Shown here one piece after another: positions 24,136 through 30,673 of a stretch of 30,988 nt of DNA. Under the pieces are notes generated by a model that was not told the DNA's origin, searched no databases, and was given only the letters and a program-made list of their open reading frames with translations. The position numbers were made by a program, and so were the translations under genes. Numbering within the stretch: the stretch's first letter is position 1; the number at the start of each line of letters is the position of its first letter. The DNA is from a virus: positions 1 to 30,988 of IMG/VR virus record IMGVR_UViG_3300022934_000101. One strand, given 5' to 3'.

Positions 24136-24468
24136 ATGAATATCAAAGATTTCCAAAACGCTCTTTGGGAGATCACCGAGGACGTTAGCGGATTTGAGCA
24201 AAAACAGCTCATTTCCAAGAGCAAAAGGTGCTTACACCTTTGTTGGGCGCGTCACTGCGCGATGGCGGCGGCCCGCGAATGCGGATTAACGCACACCGAA
24301 GTCGGTGCGCTGTTCAAGCGGGATCACTCCGCCTGTGTGCATTCCTACCAAGTCTTCAAACACAACAAAGCACCTTCGCTTATTGCGGAGGGGTGGAAGG
24401 ACGAAATTTTGAACCGCCTGACAAACGCGGTTTTACAAGCAAACAAAACGAGAAAGAAAAGCAAATGA
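24136..24468 (+). CDS. Stand-alone DnaA domain IV-like DNA-binding protein
   Basis: A 110-residue protein. Residues about 28-75 match the C-terminal DNA-binding domain of the initiator DnaA (Bac_DnaA_C). There is a basic stretch SKSKRCLHLCWARHCAMAAARECGLTHTEVGALF, and then RDHSACVHSYQV, the counterpart of the DnaA signature RDHSTVxHA. The AAA+ ATPase part of DnaA is absent; length fits one domain IV. Such a protein could bind DnaA boxes as a phage initiator accessory, or block host DnaA. It is the first of the replication and recombination genes, coupled to the next by ATGA. No clear DnaA-box consensus was seen nearby. The start ATG follows a strong hairpin. Confidence 0.75.
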   Translation: MNIKDFQNALWEITEDVSGFEQKQLISKSKRCLHLCWARHCAMAAARECGLTHTEVGALFKRDHSACVHSYQVFKHNKAPSLIAEGWKDEILNRLTNAVLQANKTRKKSK

Positions 24469-25358
24469 CGAAAAAGAAAACAGCGGGGTCTAGGCTGAAG
24501 GCTAAAGACCCGAAACAAGCGGAACCTAGCAAGCCGAAGATTCTAATTTTCGGGAAGCCCGGAGTAGGTAAAACGTGGCAAGCTCTTGATTTTCCCAGTG
24601 TCTATTACATAGACACGGAAGGCGGTGCGGATTTGAGCCACTACACCGACAAACTGAAGGCGTCTGCAGGCGCGTATATGGGACCGGAGGATGGGTCACT
24701 TGACTTCCAAACAGTGATCGAGCAATTCCAAGCTTTGGCATCGGAAGATCACGGTTTCAAAACCGTTGTGATCGACTCAATCTCGAAGCTTTTCAATACC
24801 GAGGTTGCGAACGAACAAGCGCGATTGGGCGAAAAAGACCAGTTTGGCGCATCCAAAAAAGGCCCGATCCGGCTTATGCGGCAGCTAGTGCATTGGGTTT
24901 CGCGCATTGATCTAAACGTCATCTTTATTGCTCATGAAAAGGCCATGTGGGGGAAAGATAACACGGGGCAACAGGCCCAAATAGGGACGACTTTTGACTG
25001 TTGGGACAAACTGGAGTATGAGCTACACCTTGCTTTGGAGATTTCCAAGGTTGGAGGCAGCCGATACGCGCTCGTGACCAAGAGCCGACTGACAGGGTTT
25101 CCGGATCGCGAGCAATTCGACTGGAGCTATCCAGAATTCGCCCGCCGTTACGGTAAAGACATCATTGAAGCCGAGGCCAAGAAGATCGAGCTTGCCGGGG
25201 AGGATTCCATTAAGGAAGCAAGGCGGCTTTGCGAGGCGTTGAGGATTGAACGCGAGGAAATACAAAAGTGGTTCGACAAGGCCGGTTGCACTTCTTGGGA
25301 AGAAATGGCCGAAACGGACGTGGCCAAAGTGATCAAATTCTTGAAAGGTAAATTGTAA
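24465..25358 (+). CDS. Sak4-like RecA-fold ATPase (phage recombinase)
   Basis: A 297-residue AAA/RecA-type ATPase of the phage nucleotide-binding family (AAA_24). Walker A is GKPGVGKT at residues 30-37 and Walker B VVIDSI near 101-106 (Asp104). A short N-terminal basic tail and a helical C-terminal domain are present. Sak4-type proteins promote single-strand annealing in phage recombination and often sit beside a phage SSB, as here. The ATG at 24465 overlaps the previous stop (ATGA); an in-frame upstream start at 24228 would run deep into the DnaA-like gene and is rejected. The stop shares a base with the SSB ATG (TAATG). Confidence 0.87.
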   Translation: MTKKKTAGSRLKAKDPKQAEPSKPKILIFGKPGVGKTWQALDFPSVYYIDTEGGADLSHYTDKLKASAGAYMGPEDGSLDFQTVIEQFQALASEDHGFKTVVIDSISKLFNTEVANEQARLGEKDQFGASKKGPIRLMRQLVHWVSRIDLNVIFIAHEKAMWGKDNTGQQAQIGTTFDCWDKLEYELHLALEISKVGGSRYALVTKSRLTGFPDREQFDWSYPEFARRYGKDIIEAEAKKIELAGEDSIKEARRLCEALRIEREEIQKWFDKAGCTSWEEMAETDVAKVIKFLKGKL

Positions 25359-25774
25359 TGAAATTCAAACCCAAAACGAATGAGGAGCTTGACGCGGTTG
25401 GGCTGTTGGAACCGGGAACCTATGACTTTGAGGTCAAGGACGCGACCGACAAAACAAGCAAGGCGGGCAATGAGATGATCGCGCTTGAACTGGACATATT
25501 AACCCGCTCGGGCCGTTGGAAGGCCTTCGATTACATACTAGAAGCTTTCCCAAGGAAGCTGAACCATTTTGCCAAGGCGGTAGGGTTAGAGGAGAAATAT
25601 GAGCAGGGCGAGATCACGGCGCAGGATTGTTTGCGAAAACAGGGCCGATGCGAAATTGAAATTGAACCTGCCGCCGGAAATTATCCGGCTAAGAACATTG
25701 TCACCGATTACCTTGCCAAACAGGGACAAGCTCAAAGCCATGTTTTAGACAACATGGATGACGTTCCGTTCTAA
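25358..25774 (+). CDS. DUF669-like single-stranded DNA-binding protein
   Basis: A 138-residue protein. LLEPGTYDFEVKDATDKTSKAGNEMIALELDI is the opening strand pattern of DUF669-type phage SSBs (OB-fold). The C-terminus ends in acidic DNMDDVPF, the counterpart of the DDDIPF tip by which bacterial SSB binds partner proteins. It lies beside the Sak4-like ATPase, and together they form an annealing module. Coupled by TAATG. Residues 50-95 hold the basic and aromatic positions expected for DNA contact (RWKAFDYILEAFPRKLNHF). Confidence 0.85.
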   Translation: MKFKPKTNEELDAVGLLEPGTYDFEVKDATDKTSKAGNEMIALELDILTRSGRWKAFDYILEAFPRKLNHFAKAVGLEEKYEQGEITAQDCLRKQGRCEIEIEPAAGNYPAKNIVTDYLAKQGQAQSHVLDNMDDVPF

Positions 25775-25777
25775 ATA

Positions 25778-25975
25778 ATGCGCGTTTCCTTCCTCACCGA
25801 CTGGCGATTGGACAAAATGTTCACGCTTACTTGTCCAGATTGCAACTACGCCCAAGTTGAGCGGGCGGCGTTGTTGATGGACGATCCTGAGCGGACGCCA
25901 GGTTATGAGGTGAGGAGGGAGGCGGAAAAGGAACGATGTCCACGGCATCGAGAGAAACAAATTGAATTGCTATAA
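25778..25975 (+). CDS. Small zinc-ribbon-like protein
   Basis: A 65-residue protein with CPDCNY (Cys19 and Cys22 from the first ATG) and a later CPRH pair (Cys54 and His57), spaced as in a small treble-clef or zinc-ribbon-like unit. It starts three bases after the SSB stop. A second ATG 13 codons in (25817) would keep the metal-binding residues. A nucleic-acid or protein-binding accessory of the recombination genes is likely, without a specific function. Confidence 0.55.
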   Translation: MRVSFLTDWRLDKMFTLTCPDCNYAQVERAALLMDDPERTPGYEVRREAEKERCPRHREKQIELL

Positions 25976-26128
25976 TTTCCCGGCCCGCGCCTTTTTCCTG
26001 ATAATAAAAATAATACTCATGCTGAGTTTGACACAAACAGAAACGTCCGAGTGGATGCGATTGGTTTTGGGTCGTTGGTTTCGTAAATCAAAACCATCGA
26101 AGGCGTGGGTCGGGATCTAATTTTGAAA

Positions 26129-27508
26129 ATGAGGAAAAACAAAACGAACGAATATCAATCTTTCTTGCAAGGTAAGAGACAGCTTGCCGGTGAGTTTGGA
26201 TTTGATCCCGTTTTTATGCCGGATTCAGCATTCCCCTTTCAAAGGGATTTAATTGAATGGGCTGTAATAAAAGGGAGAGCCGCACTATTTGCGGATTGCG
26301 GAATGGGCAAGACTCTTATGCAGCTTGCCTGGGCTAAAAATGTAGCCATTAAAACGGGAGGAAAAGTCTTAATATTGACTCCTCTCGCAGTATCACACCA
26401 GACGGTAGCCGAAGCTCATAAGTTTGGAATTGATGCCGAGCGAAGTAACGAGGGCGAAATAAATTCTCAAATCGTAGTTACAAATTACGAAAGACTCCAT
26501 CATTTCAATCCTGATGACTTTTGCGGGGTCGTATGCGACGAATCAAGCATCCTCAAGAATTTTGATGGGGCTATAAAATCATCCGTAACCGAATTTATGA
26601 GAACGCGAAAGTATCGGTTACTATGCACTGCTACGGCCGCTCCAAATGATTTTATTGAGTTGGGAACATCTAGCGAAGCACTAGGCCATCTGGGGTTCAT
26701 GGACATGATTGGACGTTTCTTTAAGAAGACGGATCAAACTTTCTCAAGAAAACAAGAAACCATGTCAGGCACATATAGACTTAAACCTCATGCGTCTAAA
26801 GACTTTTGGAGATGGGTTTGCTCGTGGGCTAGAGCGGTCAGAAAGCCGTCTGATTTAGGGTATGAAGATGGAAAGTTTAAGCTGCCAAAATTGATCACTC
26901 AACAGCATTTAGTAAAAGCAAAGACTATCAATCCTGAGTTTCTTTTTGAAATGCCAGCAGTTGGACTGGCGGAACAGCGTAACGAGCTTTCAAGAACAAT
27001 AAATGAACGTTGCGAAATGGTGGCAGAAATCGCCGGAAATTCTAATCGACCTTTTGTTTGCTGGGTTAATCGAAATGCCGAAGGCGACTTGATAGAAAAA
27101 CTTATTTCAGACTCAAAACAAGTAAGCGGAAGTGATTCCGATGAGTTTAAGGAATCCGCTTTTAATGAATTTGAAAAGGGTAATATCAGAGTATTAATAA
27201 CAAAGCCGACTATAGCTGGGTTTGGTCTGAATTGGCAGCACTGCCGCAATCAAACCTTTTTCCCCTCTCACAGTTTTGAGCAGTTTTACCAGGCCATACG
27301 TAGATCATGGAGATTTGGTCAAACCAAACCAGTTACTATCGACGTAATTTCAACTGAGGGTCAATCAAGGGTTTTGTCAAACTTGAAAAGAAAGTCAGAA
27401 TCAGCGGAAAGCATGTTTTCTGAACTTGTTTCAATGATGAATAATGAACTGAAAATTGAAAAAACAAACAAACACAAACAAAACGAACAAATACCATCAT
27501 GGCTATAA
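26129..27508 (+). CDS. SNF2-family (superfamily 2) DNA helicase/translocase
   Basis: A 459-residue SNF2-like ATPase. Motif I is ADCGMGKT (55-62), motif II DESS (137-140, in VCDESSILKNF), motif III CTATA (166-170), motif V TKPTIAGFGLNWQ (358-370) and motif VI QAIRRSWRFGQ (388-398). This compact phage type commonly sits beside a DNA methyltransferase, as here. It would act on double-stranded DNA. The ATG at 26129 is used; a GTG eight codons upstream is weaker. It overlaps the methyltransferase by 10 bp. Local A+T content is higher than in neighbours, and AGA and ATA codons are frequent, which hints at a different origin. Confidence 0.88.
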   Translation: MRKNKTNEYQSFLQGKRQLAGEFGFDPVFMPDSAFPFQRDLIEWAVIKGRAALFADCGMGKTLMQLAWAKNVAIKTGGKVLILTPLAVSHQTVAEAHKFGIDAERSNEGEINSQIVVTNYERLHHFNPDDFCGVVCDESSILKNFDGAIKSSVTEFMRTRKYRLLCTATAAPNDFIELGTSSEALGHLGFMDMIGRFFKKTDQTFSRKQETMSGTYRLKPHASKDFWRWVCSWARAVRKPSDLGYEDGKFKLPKLITQQHLVKAKTINPEFLFEMPAVGLAEQRNELSRTINERCEMVAEIAGNSNRPFVCWVNRNAEGDLIEKLISDSKQVSGSDSDEFKESAFNEFEKGNIRVLITKPTIAGFGLNWQHCRNQTFFPSHSFEQFYQAIRRSWRFGQTKPVTIDVISTEGQSRVLSNLKRKSESAESMFSELVSMMNNELKIEKTNKHKQNEQIPSWL

Positions 27509-28461
27509 TCGACCAAACTATAACAGAAAACTATGCCGCGTATAACGGCGATTGCTGCGAGGTTTTACCGGCCTTGCCTGATGAATCAATACATCTGAGC
27601 GTTTATTCTCCGCCGTTTTGCGGTCTTTATCAATATTCAAGCTCTGAGCGAGACATGAGCAATTGCCGGTCATATGATGAGTTTTTTGATCATTACGGTT
27701 TCCTAGTTAAAGAAATTGAAAGGGTTACTATTCCAGGCCGATGCACCGCAGTCCATTGCATGGACGTTCCTACTCCAGGCAAAAGCGGAGCAAACTTAGG
27801 AACCGGATTAAAAGACTTCCCTGGCGACATAATAAGACTTCATGAAAGTCACGGATGGACTTATGCGGCCCGATACCACGTATGGAAAGAGCCATTAGGA
27901 GTAAGAAATCGCACGATGGCAAAAGGTCTTGCTCACAAGCAAATCTGCGACGACTCAACTTTATGCGATGTTGCTTCCGCTGATTACTTGTTATTATTCC
28001 GCAAAAAAGGGGAAAACCCTATACCGGTTAATCATCCGACAGGGTTGCATGAATACGCTGGCAGTAGGTCGATACCTCATGAGTTGCATCAATGGAAAGG
28101 ATACGAAGGGGATCAGAAAAAAAACAGGTTCAGTCATTGGATTTGGCGTCAATACGCATCGGCCTTTTGGGATGATGTGAGAATTGATCGAGTTTTACCA
28201 TTTGAAGAAGCAAGAGACCCAGACGACGAAAGACATGTTCATCCTCTTCAACTAGACGTAATAGAGCGGACAATTGTTTTAAGAAGCAATCCCGGCGAAA
28301 CTATTTTGACGCCTTTTATGGGAGTTGGCTCCGAGGTTTACGGAGCTTTAATCAACGGAAGAAAAGGAGTAGGTATTGAATTGAAAGAAAGCTACTACCG
28401 GCAAGCCGTTGCAAACCTTTCCGCCGCGATTGAAAACGGAGTGGAAACAACTTTGCTATAA
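27499..28461 (+). CDS. DNA (N4-cytosine or N6-adenine) methyltransferase
   Basis: A 320-residue enzyme. Motif IV SPPF (37-40) is the catalytic S/T-P-P-F/Y/W of amino-methyltransferases. Motif I TPFMGVGSE (271-279), with the following VGIEL, forms the S-adenosyl-methionine site. The order (IV before I) is that of the beta class. SPPF with this layout can be N4C or N6A; the target site is unknown. It would protect phage DNA from host restriction and may work with the SNF2 helicase, which it overlaps by 10 bp and shares base composition with. No restriction endonuclease gene was seen beside it, so it is probably a solitary methylase. Confidence 0.9.
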   Translation: MAIIDQTITENYAAYNGDCCEVLPALPDESIHLSVYSPPFCGLYQYSSSERDMSNCRSYDEFFDHYGFLVKEIERVTIPGRCTAVHCMDVPTPGKSGANLGTGLKDFPGDIIRLHESHGWTYAARYHVWKEPLGVRNRTMAKGLAHKQICDDSTLCDVASADYLLLFRKKGENPIPVNHPTGLHEYAGSRSIPHELHQWKGYEGDQKKNRFSHWIWRQYASAFWDDVRIDRVLPFEEARDPDDERHVHPLQLDVIERTIVLRSNPGETILTPFMGVGSEVYGALINGRKGVGIELKESYYRQAVANLSAAIENGVETTLL

Positions 28462-28463
28462 TT

Positions 28464-28511
28464 ATGACATACGAAGAGGCGTTGAGAGAAACGAACGCAA
28501 AAGGATTATGA
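28464..28511 (+). CDS. Candidate 15-residue leader peptide
   Basis: ATG at 28464, three bases after the methyltransferase stop, reads MTYEEALRETNAKGL and stops at 28509-28511, overlapping the next ATG by ATGA. Its place suggests translational coupling into the 28508 gene. It is too short to judge by composition and may be chance. Confidence 0.22.
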   Translation: MTYEEALRETNAKGL

Positions 28512-28741
28512 TTGCGACGATTGACAACATAGAGGTTCGCGTTCAAGCGCGGTTTATGAAGGGTTGCCGGGGGTCGCGGGACAGTTTTGGTGTTCCGATA
28601 GAACCGGACGAACCGGATCATTTTGAAATTGATTCGGTCACACTTAACGGTCTCGAAATCATCGGGGCATTGGATCAGGAAACACTAACACAAATCGAGG
28701 AACAATTATTTGATGAGCGACAAAATGAATATTGCGATTGA
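28508..28741 (+). CDS. Small hypothetical protein
   Basis: A 77-residue acidic protein with beta-rich start (ATIDNIEVRVQARFMKG) and helical end (LDQETLTQIEEQLFDER). The ATG at 28508 is preceded at short distance by AAAAGGA and overlaps a tiny upstream reading frame. An upstream start at 28409 would overlap the methyltransferase by 53 bp and lacks support. It overlaps the resolvase gene by 29 bp. Function unknown. Confidence 0.55.
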   Translation: MIATIDNIEVRVQARFMKGCRGSRDSFGVPIEPDEPDHFEIDSVTLNGLEIIGALDQETLTQIEEQLFDERQNEYCD

Positions 28742-29189
28742 TCCCGGCCGAGCCGGAGGAATCGCTATTGGTTGGAAAAACTCCGTTGAGTTTTACCCGA
28801 TGCCGGACCCGATAACAGACATCGTGGACATAATAAAACCCGCGCTTGCTATGGCAGCCATTGAATTGATGGAGGTGCATTGCGTCATTGAAAAGGTGGG
28901 CGGCTTCATGGGTCAGAATCAACCTGGGAGTGCAATGTTTAATTTCGGAGAAAATTACGGCTTCCTGACGGGTTACCTTTACGCTCTCAACATTCCGTTT
29001 GAGCGGATTCGTCCTCAGCAATGGCAAAAGTATTTCCAGTTTGGAACGGTCAAGGCGGCTGGGGGTAAGGGGCCGTGGAAAAAGAAGCTTCAACAAAGAG
29101 CGCGGGAATTATTCCCAGGTGAAAAAATCACATTGAAGACGGCCGATGCGGCTTTGCTTCTTTATTGGGCTAAACATAGTGAAAGGTAA
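28713..29189 (+). CDS. RuvC-like Holliday junction resolvase
   Basis: A 158-residue RNase-H-fold nuclease. Asp10 in AIDPG, Glu60 in VIEKVGG and Asp145 in KTADAALL are the acidic residues of RuvC-type active sites. The QxPGSAMFNFGENYGFLTGYLYAL section is typical of phage RuvC-like resolvases. It cuts branched DNA before packaging or during recombination. In-frame starts are a TTG at 28710 and ATGs at 28713 and 28725; I use 28713. It lies within the recombination and replication run of genes. Confidence 0.86.
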   Translation: MSDKMNIAIDPGRAGGIAIGWKNSVEFYPMPDPITDIVDIIKPALAMAAIELMEVHCVIEKVGGFMGQNQPGSAMFNFGENYGFLTGYLYALNIPFERIRPQQWQKYFQFGTVKAAGGKGPWKKKLQQRARELFPGEKITLKTADAALLLYWAKHSER

Positions 29190-29191
29190 AA

Positions 29192-29566
29192 ATGGAACAA
29201 ACCGAATTCAACGAAATCATGAACAACAAAATTGAGGAACTGGAAAAACGAATTGTTGCACTGGAACAACGTTTGGAGCAACGCGAGATTTCAAGCGGGC
29301 GCATCAGGCGTGGCCCGCTAAAATGGAGCGCGTGCAATCCGACAATCTCAAACGATACATTCACGCATAACGATAAGTTCAAGCTTTATGAACTGGGGTT
29401 GAACGTCAAAAACGCCGAGAAGAAATTCAGAGAGGTTGCGATTGAACGTATTAAAAAAGAATTGCCCGGCCCGGTATTATATCAGTTCGGGCCGTGGATT
29501 ATAAAAGTTCACAATGATGGTTTTCAGGATTTAGAAAACAACACTATTCCGAGGGTTGGGGAATGA
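29192..29566 (+). CDS. Hypothetical protein with coiled-coil N-terminus
   Basis: A 124-residue protein. Residues 5-35 form a coiled coil (NNKIEELEKRIVALEQRLEQRE), so it is probably a dimer or trimer. The rest has a basic patch (SSGRIRRGPLKW) and a helical stretch (FREVAIERIKKELP). It starts two bases after the resolvase stop and overlaps the next gene by ATGA. Function unknown; a replication or recombination accessory is likely from its place. Confidence 0.6.
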   Translation: MEQTEFNEIMNNKIEELEKRIVALEQRLEQREISSGRIRRGPLKWSACNPTISNDTFTHNDKFKLYELGLNVKNAEKKFREVAIERIKKELPGPVLYQFGPWIIKVHNDGFQDLENNTIPRVGE

Positions 29567-29916
29567 GTCCTAAACGAATTATATGTAATCAGAACGGGAG
29601 CGTTTACCCGTCGATTTTATCCGCTTGTCGTGCGTTTAATATTACGCCAAGCGTAATGTCGAACCATCTGAAATTCCCGGTTCTTCATCCGGAAATCGAC
29701 GGTCTTGTTTTTGAATTTACGGACAAAAAGCCGACGATTACCAAGACGACTCCCAGAGGGCGGGCGTTGATGGATTGGATTCAGCAAAAGACAAAAGCCG
29801 AAGTGGACGAAATCATCGCACGAAGATCGGTCATTTTGAGGAAAAAGCGGCGGCCCATGACGCGGGATGAGATTTGGCAATATGGCCTTGATGTGGTCAA
29901 AAAACTAACCTCCTGA
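29563..29916 (+). CDS. NUMOD1/IENR1-like DNA-binding protein
   Basis: A 117-residue protein. The first 45 residues (RIICNQNGSVYPSILSACRAFNITPSVMSNHL) match the short NUMOD1/IENR1-type helix-turn-helix, usually found as a DNA-binding module on homing endonucleases. No nuclease motif (HNH or GIY-YIG) is attached. The C-terminal half is helical and basic. It may be a relic of a homing endonuclease or a small regulator. It precedes the replication protein by one base and overlaps the previous gene by ATGA. Confidence 0.55.
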   Translation: MSPKRIICNQNGSVYPSILSACRAFNITPSVMSNHLKFPVLHPEIDGLVFEFTDKKPTITKTTPRGRALMDWIQQKTKAEVDEIIARRSVILRKKRRPMTRDEIWQYGLDVVKKLTS

Positions 29917-29917
29917 C

Positions 29918-30673
29918 ATGGCCGGGGATTGGATCAAAATCGAACATGCAACGCCGGATAAACCGGAAGTTGCCGTTATGGCCGAAATTCTTGGAATAGA
30001 TCCTGACGCCGTGGTTGGAAAGCTTGTCAGGTTGTGGATTTGGGCCGATCAACAAATTCAAAGCGAGGAAAATGTGTCACGCTCTTGTCACGCTGTTAGC
30101 GTGACAGAAACGTTTTTAAATCGTGTCACCTACTGCGACAACTTCGCTTTTGCGCTTAAAAAGGTCGGCTGGCTAGAGGGTGAAAGCGGAGCTTATTACT
30201 TTAAAAACTTCGCTTTCCACAACGGTTCTACGGCCAAAAAGCGCGGACAATCGGCGAAAAGGCAGCAAAAACGAAGAAAAAATGATGTCACGCAAGTGTC
30301 ACGCTCCGAGCGTGACAAAAACGTGACCAGAGAAGAGAAGAGTAATAAAGAGAGAGAAAGCGCGTGCGCGCGCGAGGTTTCGATTCCGACTTTGCAGGAA
30401 ATCACCGTTGCGGCTGATCGAATCGGAATGACCGAAAGCGAAGCGAAAAGGTTTTTCGAGCATTACGAGGGGAACAACCTATGGATTAACCAGCACGGAA
30501 GGTTGATCAAATGGCAAACGAAATTGAACACATGGAAAAACAACGAACGGAAATACGATGGGAGCAAAAACACTAACGGCCGCCCTGGAAGGCGAATTGA
30601 CAACAACGCCGGAACCTTCAATGAGGGAAAAACCGGGCAGTATGCCACAACCAAACTCGGCCGGGTCACCTGA
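29918..30673 (+). CDS. Replication initiator, lambda O-like, with embedded origin repeats
   Basis: A 251-residue protein. The N-terminus (GDWIKIEHATPDKPEVAVMAEILGIDPDAVVGKLVRLWIWADQQ, then FAFALKKVGWLEGESGAYYFKNFAFHNGSTAKKRGQ) is a winged-helix module widespread in phage replication initiators. A long basic, low-complexity linker follows (about 105-150), then a C-terminal helical part (TESEAKRFFEHYEGNNLWI...KWQTKLNTWKNNER) resembling the part that recruits the helicase loader. The linker and one N-terminal loop are encoded by DNA carrying the iteron clusters at 30075 and 30286, as in lambda, where the origin lies inside gene O. The next gene is a DnaC-like loader. No Shine-Dalgarno sequence precedes the ATG. 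Confidence 0.75.
   Translation: MAGDWIKIEHATPDKPEVAVMAEILGIDPDAVVGKLVRLWIWADQQIQSEENVSRSCHAVSVTETFLNRVTYCDNFAFALKKVGWLEGESGAYYFKNFAFHNGSTAKKRGQSAKRQQKRRKNDVTQVSRSERDKNVTREEKSNKERESACAREVSIPTLQEITVAADRIGMTESEAKRFFEHYEGNNLWINQHGRLIKWQTKLNTWKNNERKYDGSKNTNGRPGRRIDNNAGTFNEGKTGQYATTKLGRVT
30075..30106. repeat. Iteron cluster 1 (TGTCACGCT) within the replication gene
   Basis: Three exact copies of TGTCACGCT: direct at 30075 and 30086 (11 bp apart) and inverted at 30098 (12 bp further, 3-base gap, forming a 9-bp palindrome). Looser related sites follow at 30124 and 30109. Probable binding site for the encoded initiator. Confidence 0.72.
30286..30328. repeat. Iteron cluster 2, same geometry as cluster 1
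   Basis: TGTCACGCA at 30286, TGTCACGCT at 30297, inverted copy AGCGTGACA at 30309, and a degenerate inverted copy at 30320. Spacings (11, 12, 11) match cluster 1 exactly, with an offset of 211 bp. It falls in the low-complexity linker of the gene. Confidence 0.72.
30329..30374. other. Purine-rich tract and alternating G/C run beside the iterons
   Basis: Positions 30329-30360 are almost pure A/G on this strand with only two T residues. Positions 30360-30374 alternate purine and pyrimidine (GCGCGTGCGCGCGCG), able to adopt Z-DNA. Next to iterons, such a sequence could be the unwinding element of an origin. Confidence 0.45.

Noticed and set aside
24228-24464. Long upstream extension of the Sak4-like ATPase
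   Set aside because: It overlaps nearly all of the DnaA-like gene in another frame, while the ATG at 24465 gives a normal ATGA junction.
25980-26000. Possible terminator GGCCCGCGCC followed by T5
   Set aside because: Only three base pairs can form around the loop; not a stable hairpin.
26028-26056. TTGACA as a -35 promoter element upstream of the SNF2 gene
   Set aside because: The hexamer is perfect, but the matching -10 position reads GTGGAT, so the pair does not make a promoter.
26019-26120. 33-residue frame MLSLTQTETSEW... before the SNF2 gene
   Set aside because: No ribosome site, no recognisable pattern, and it runs into the start region of the helicase gene; too short to support without conservation data.
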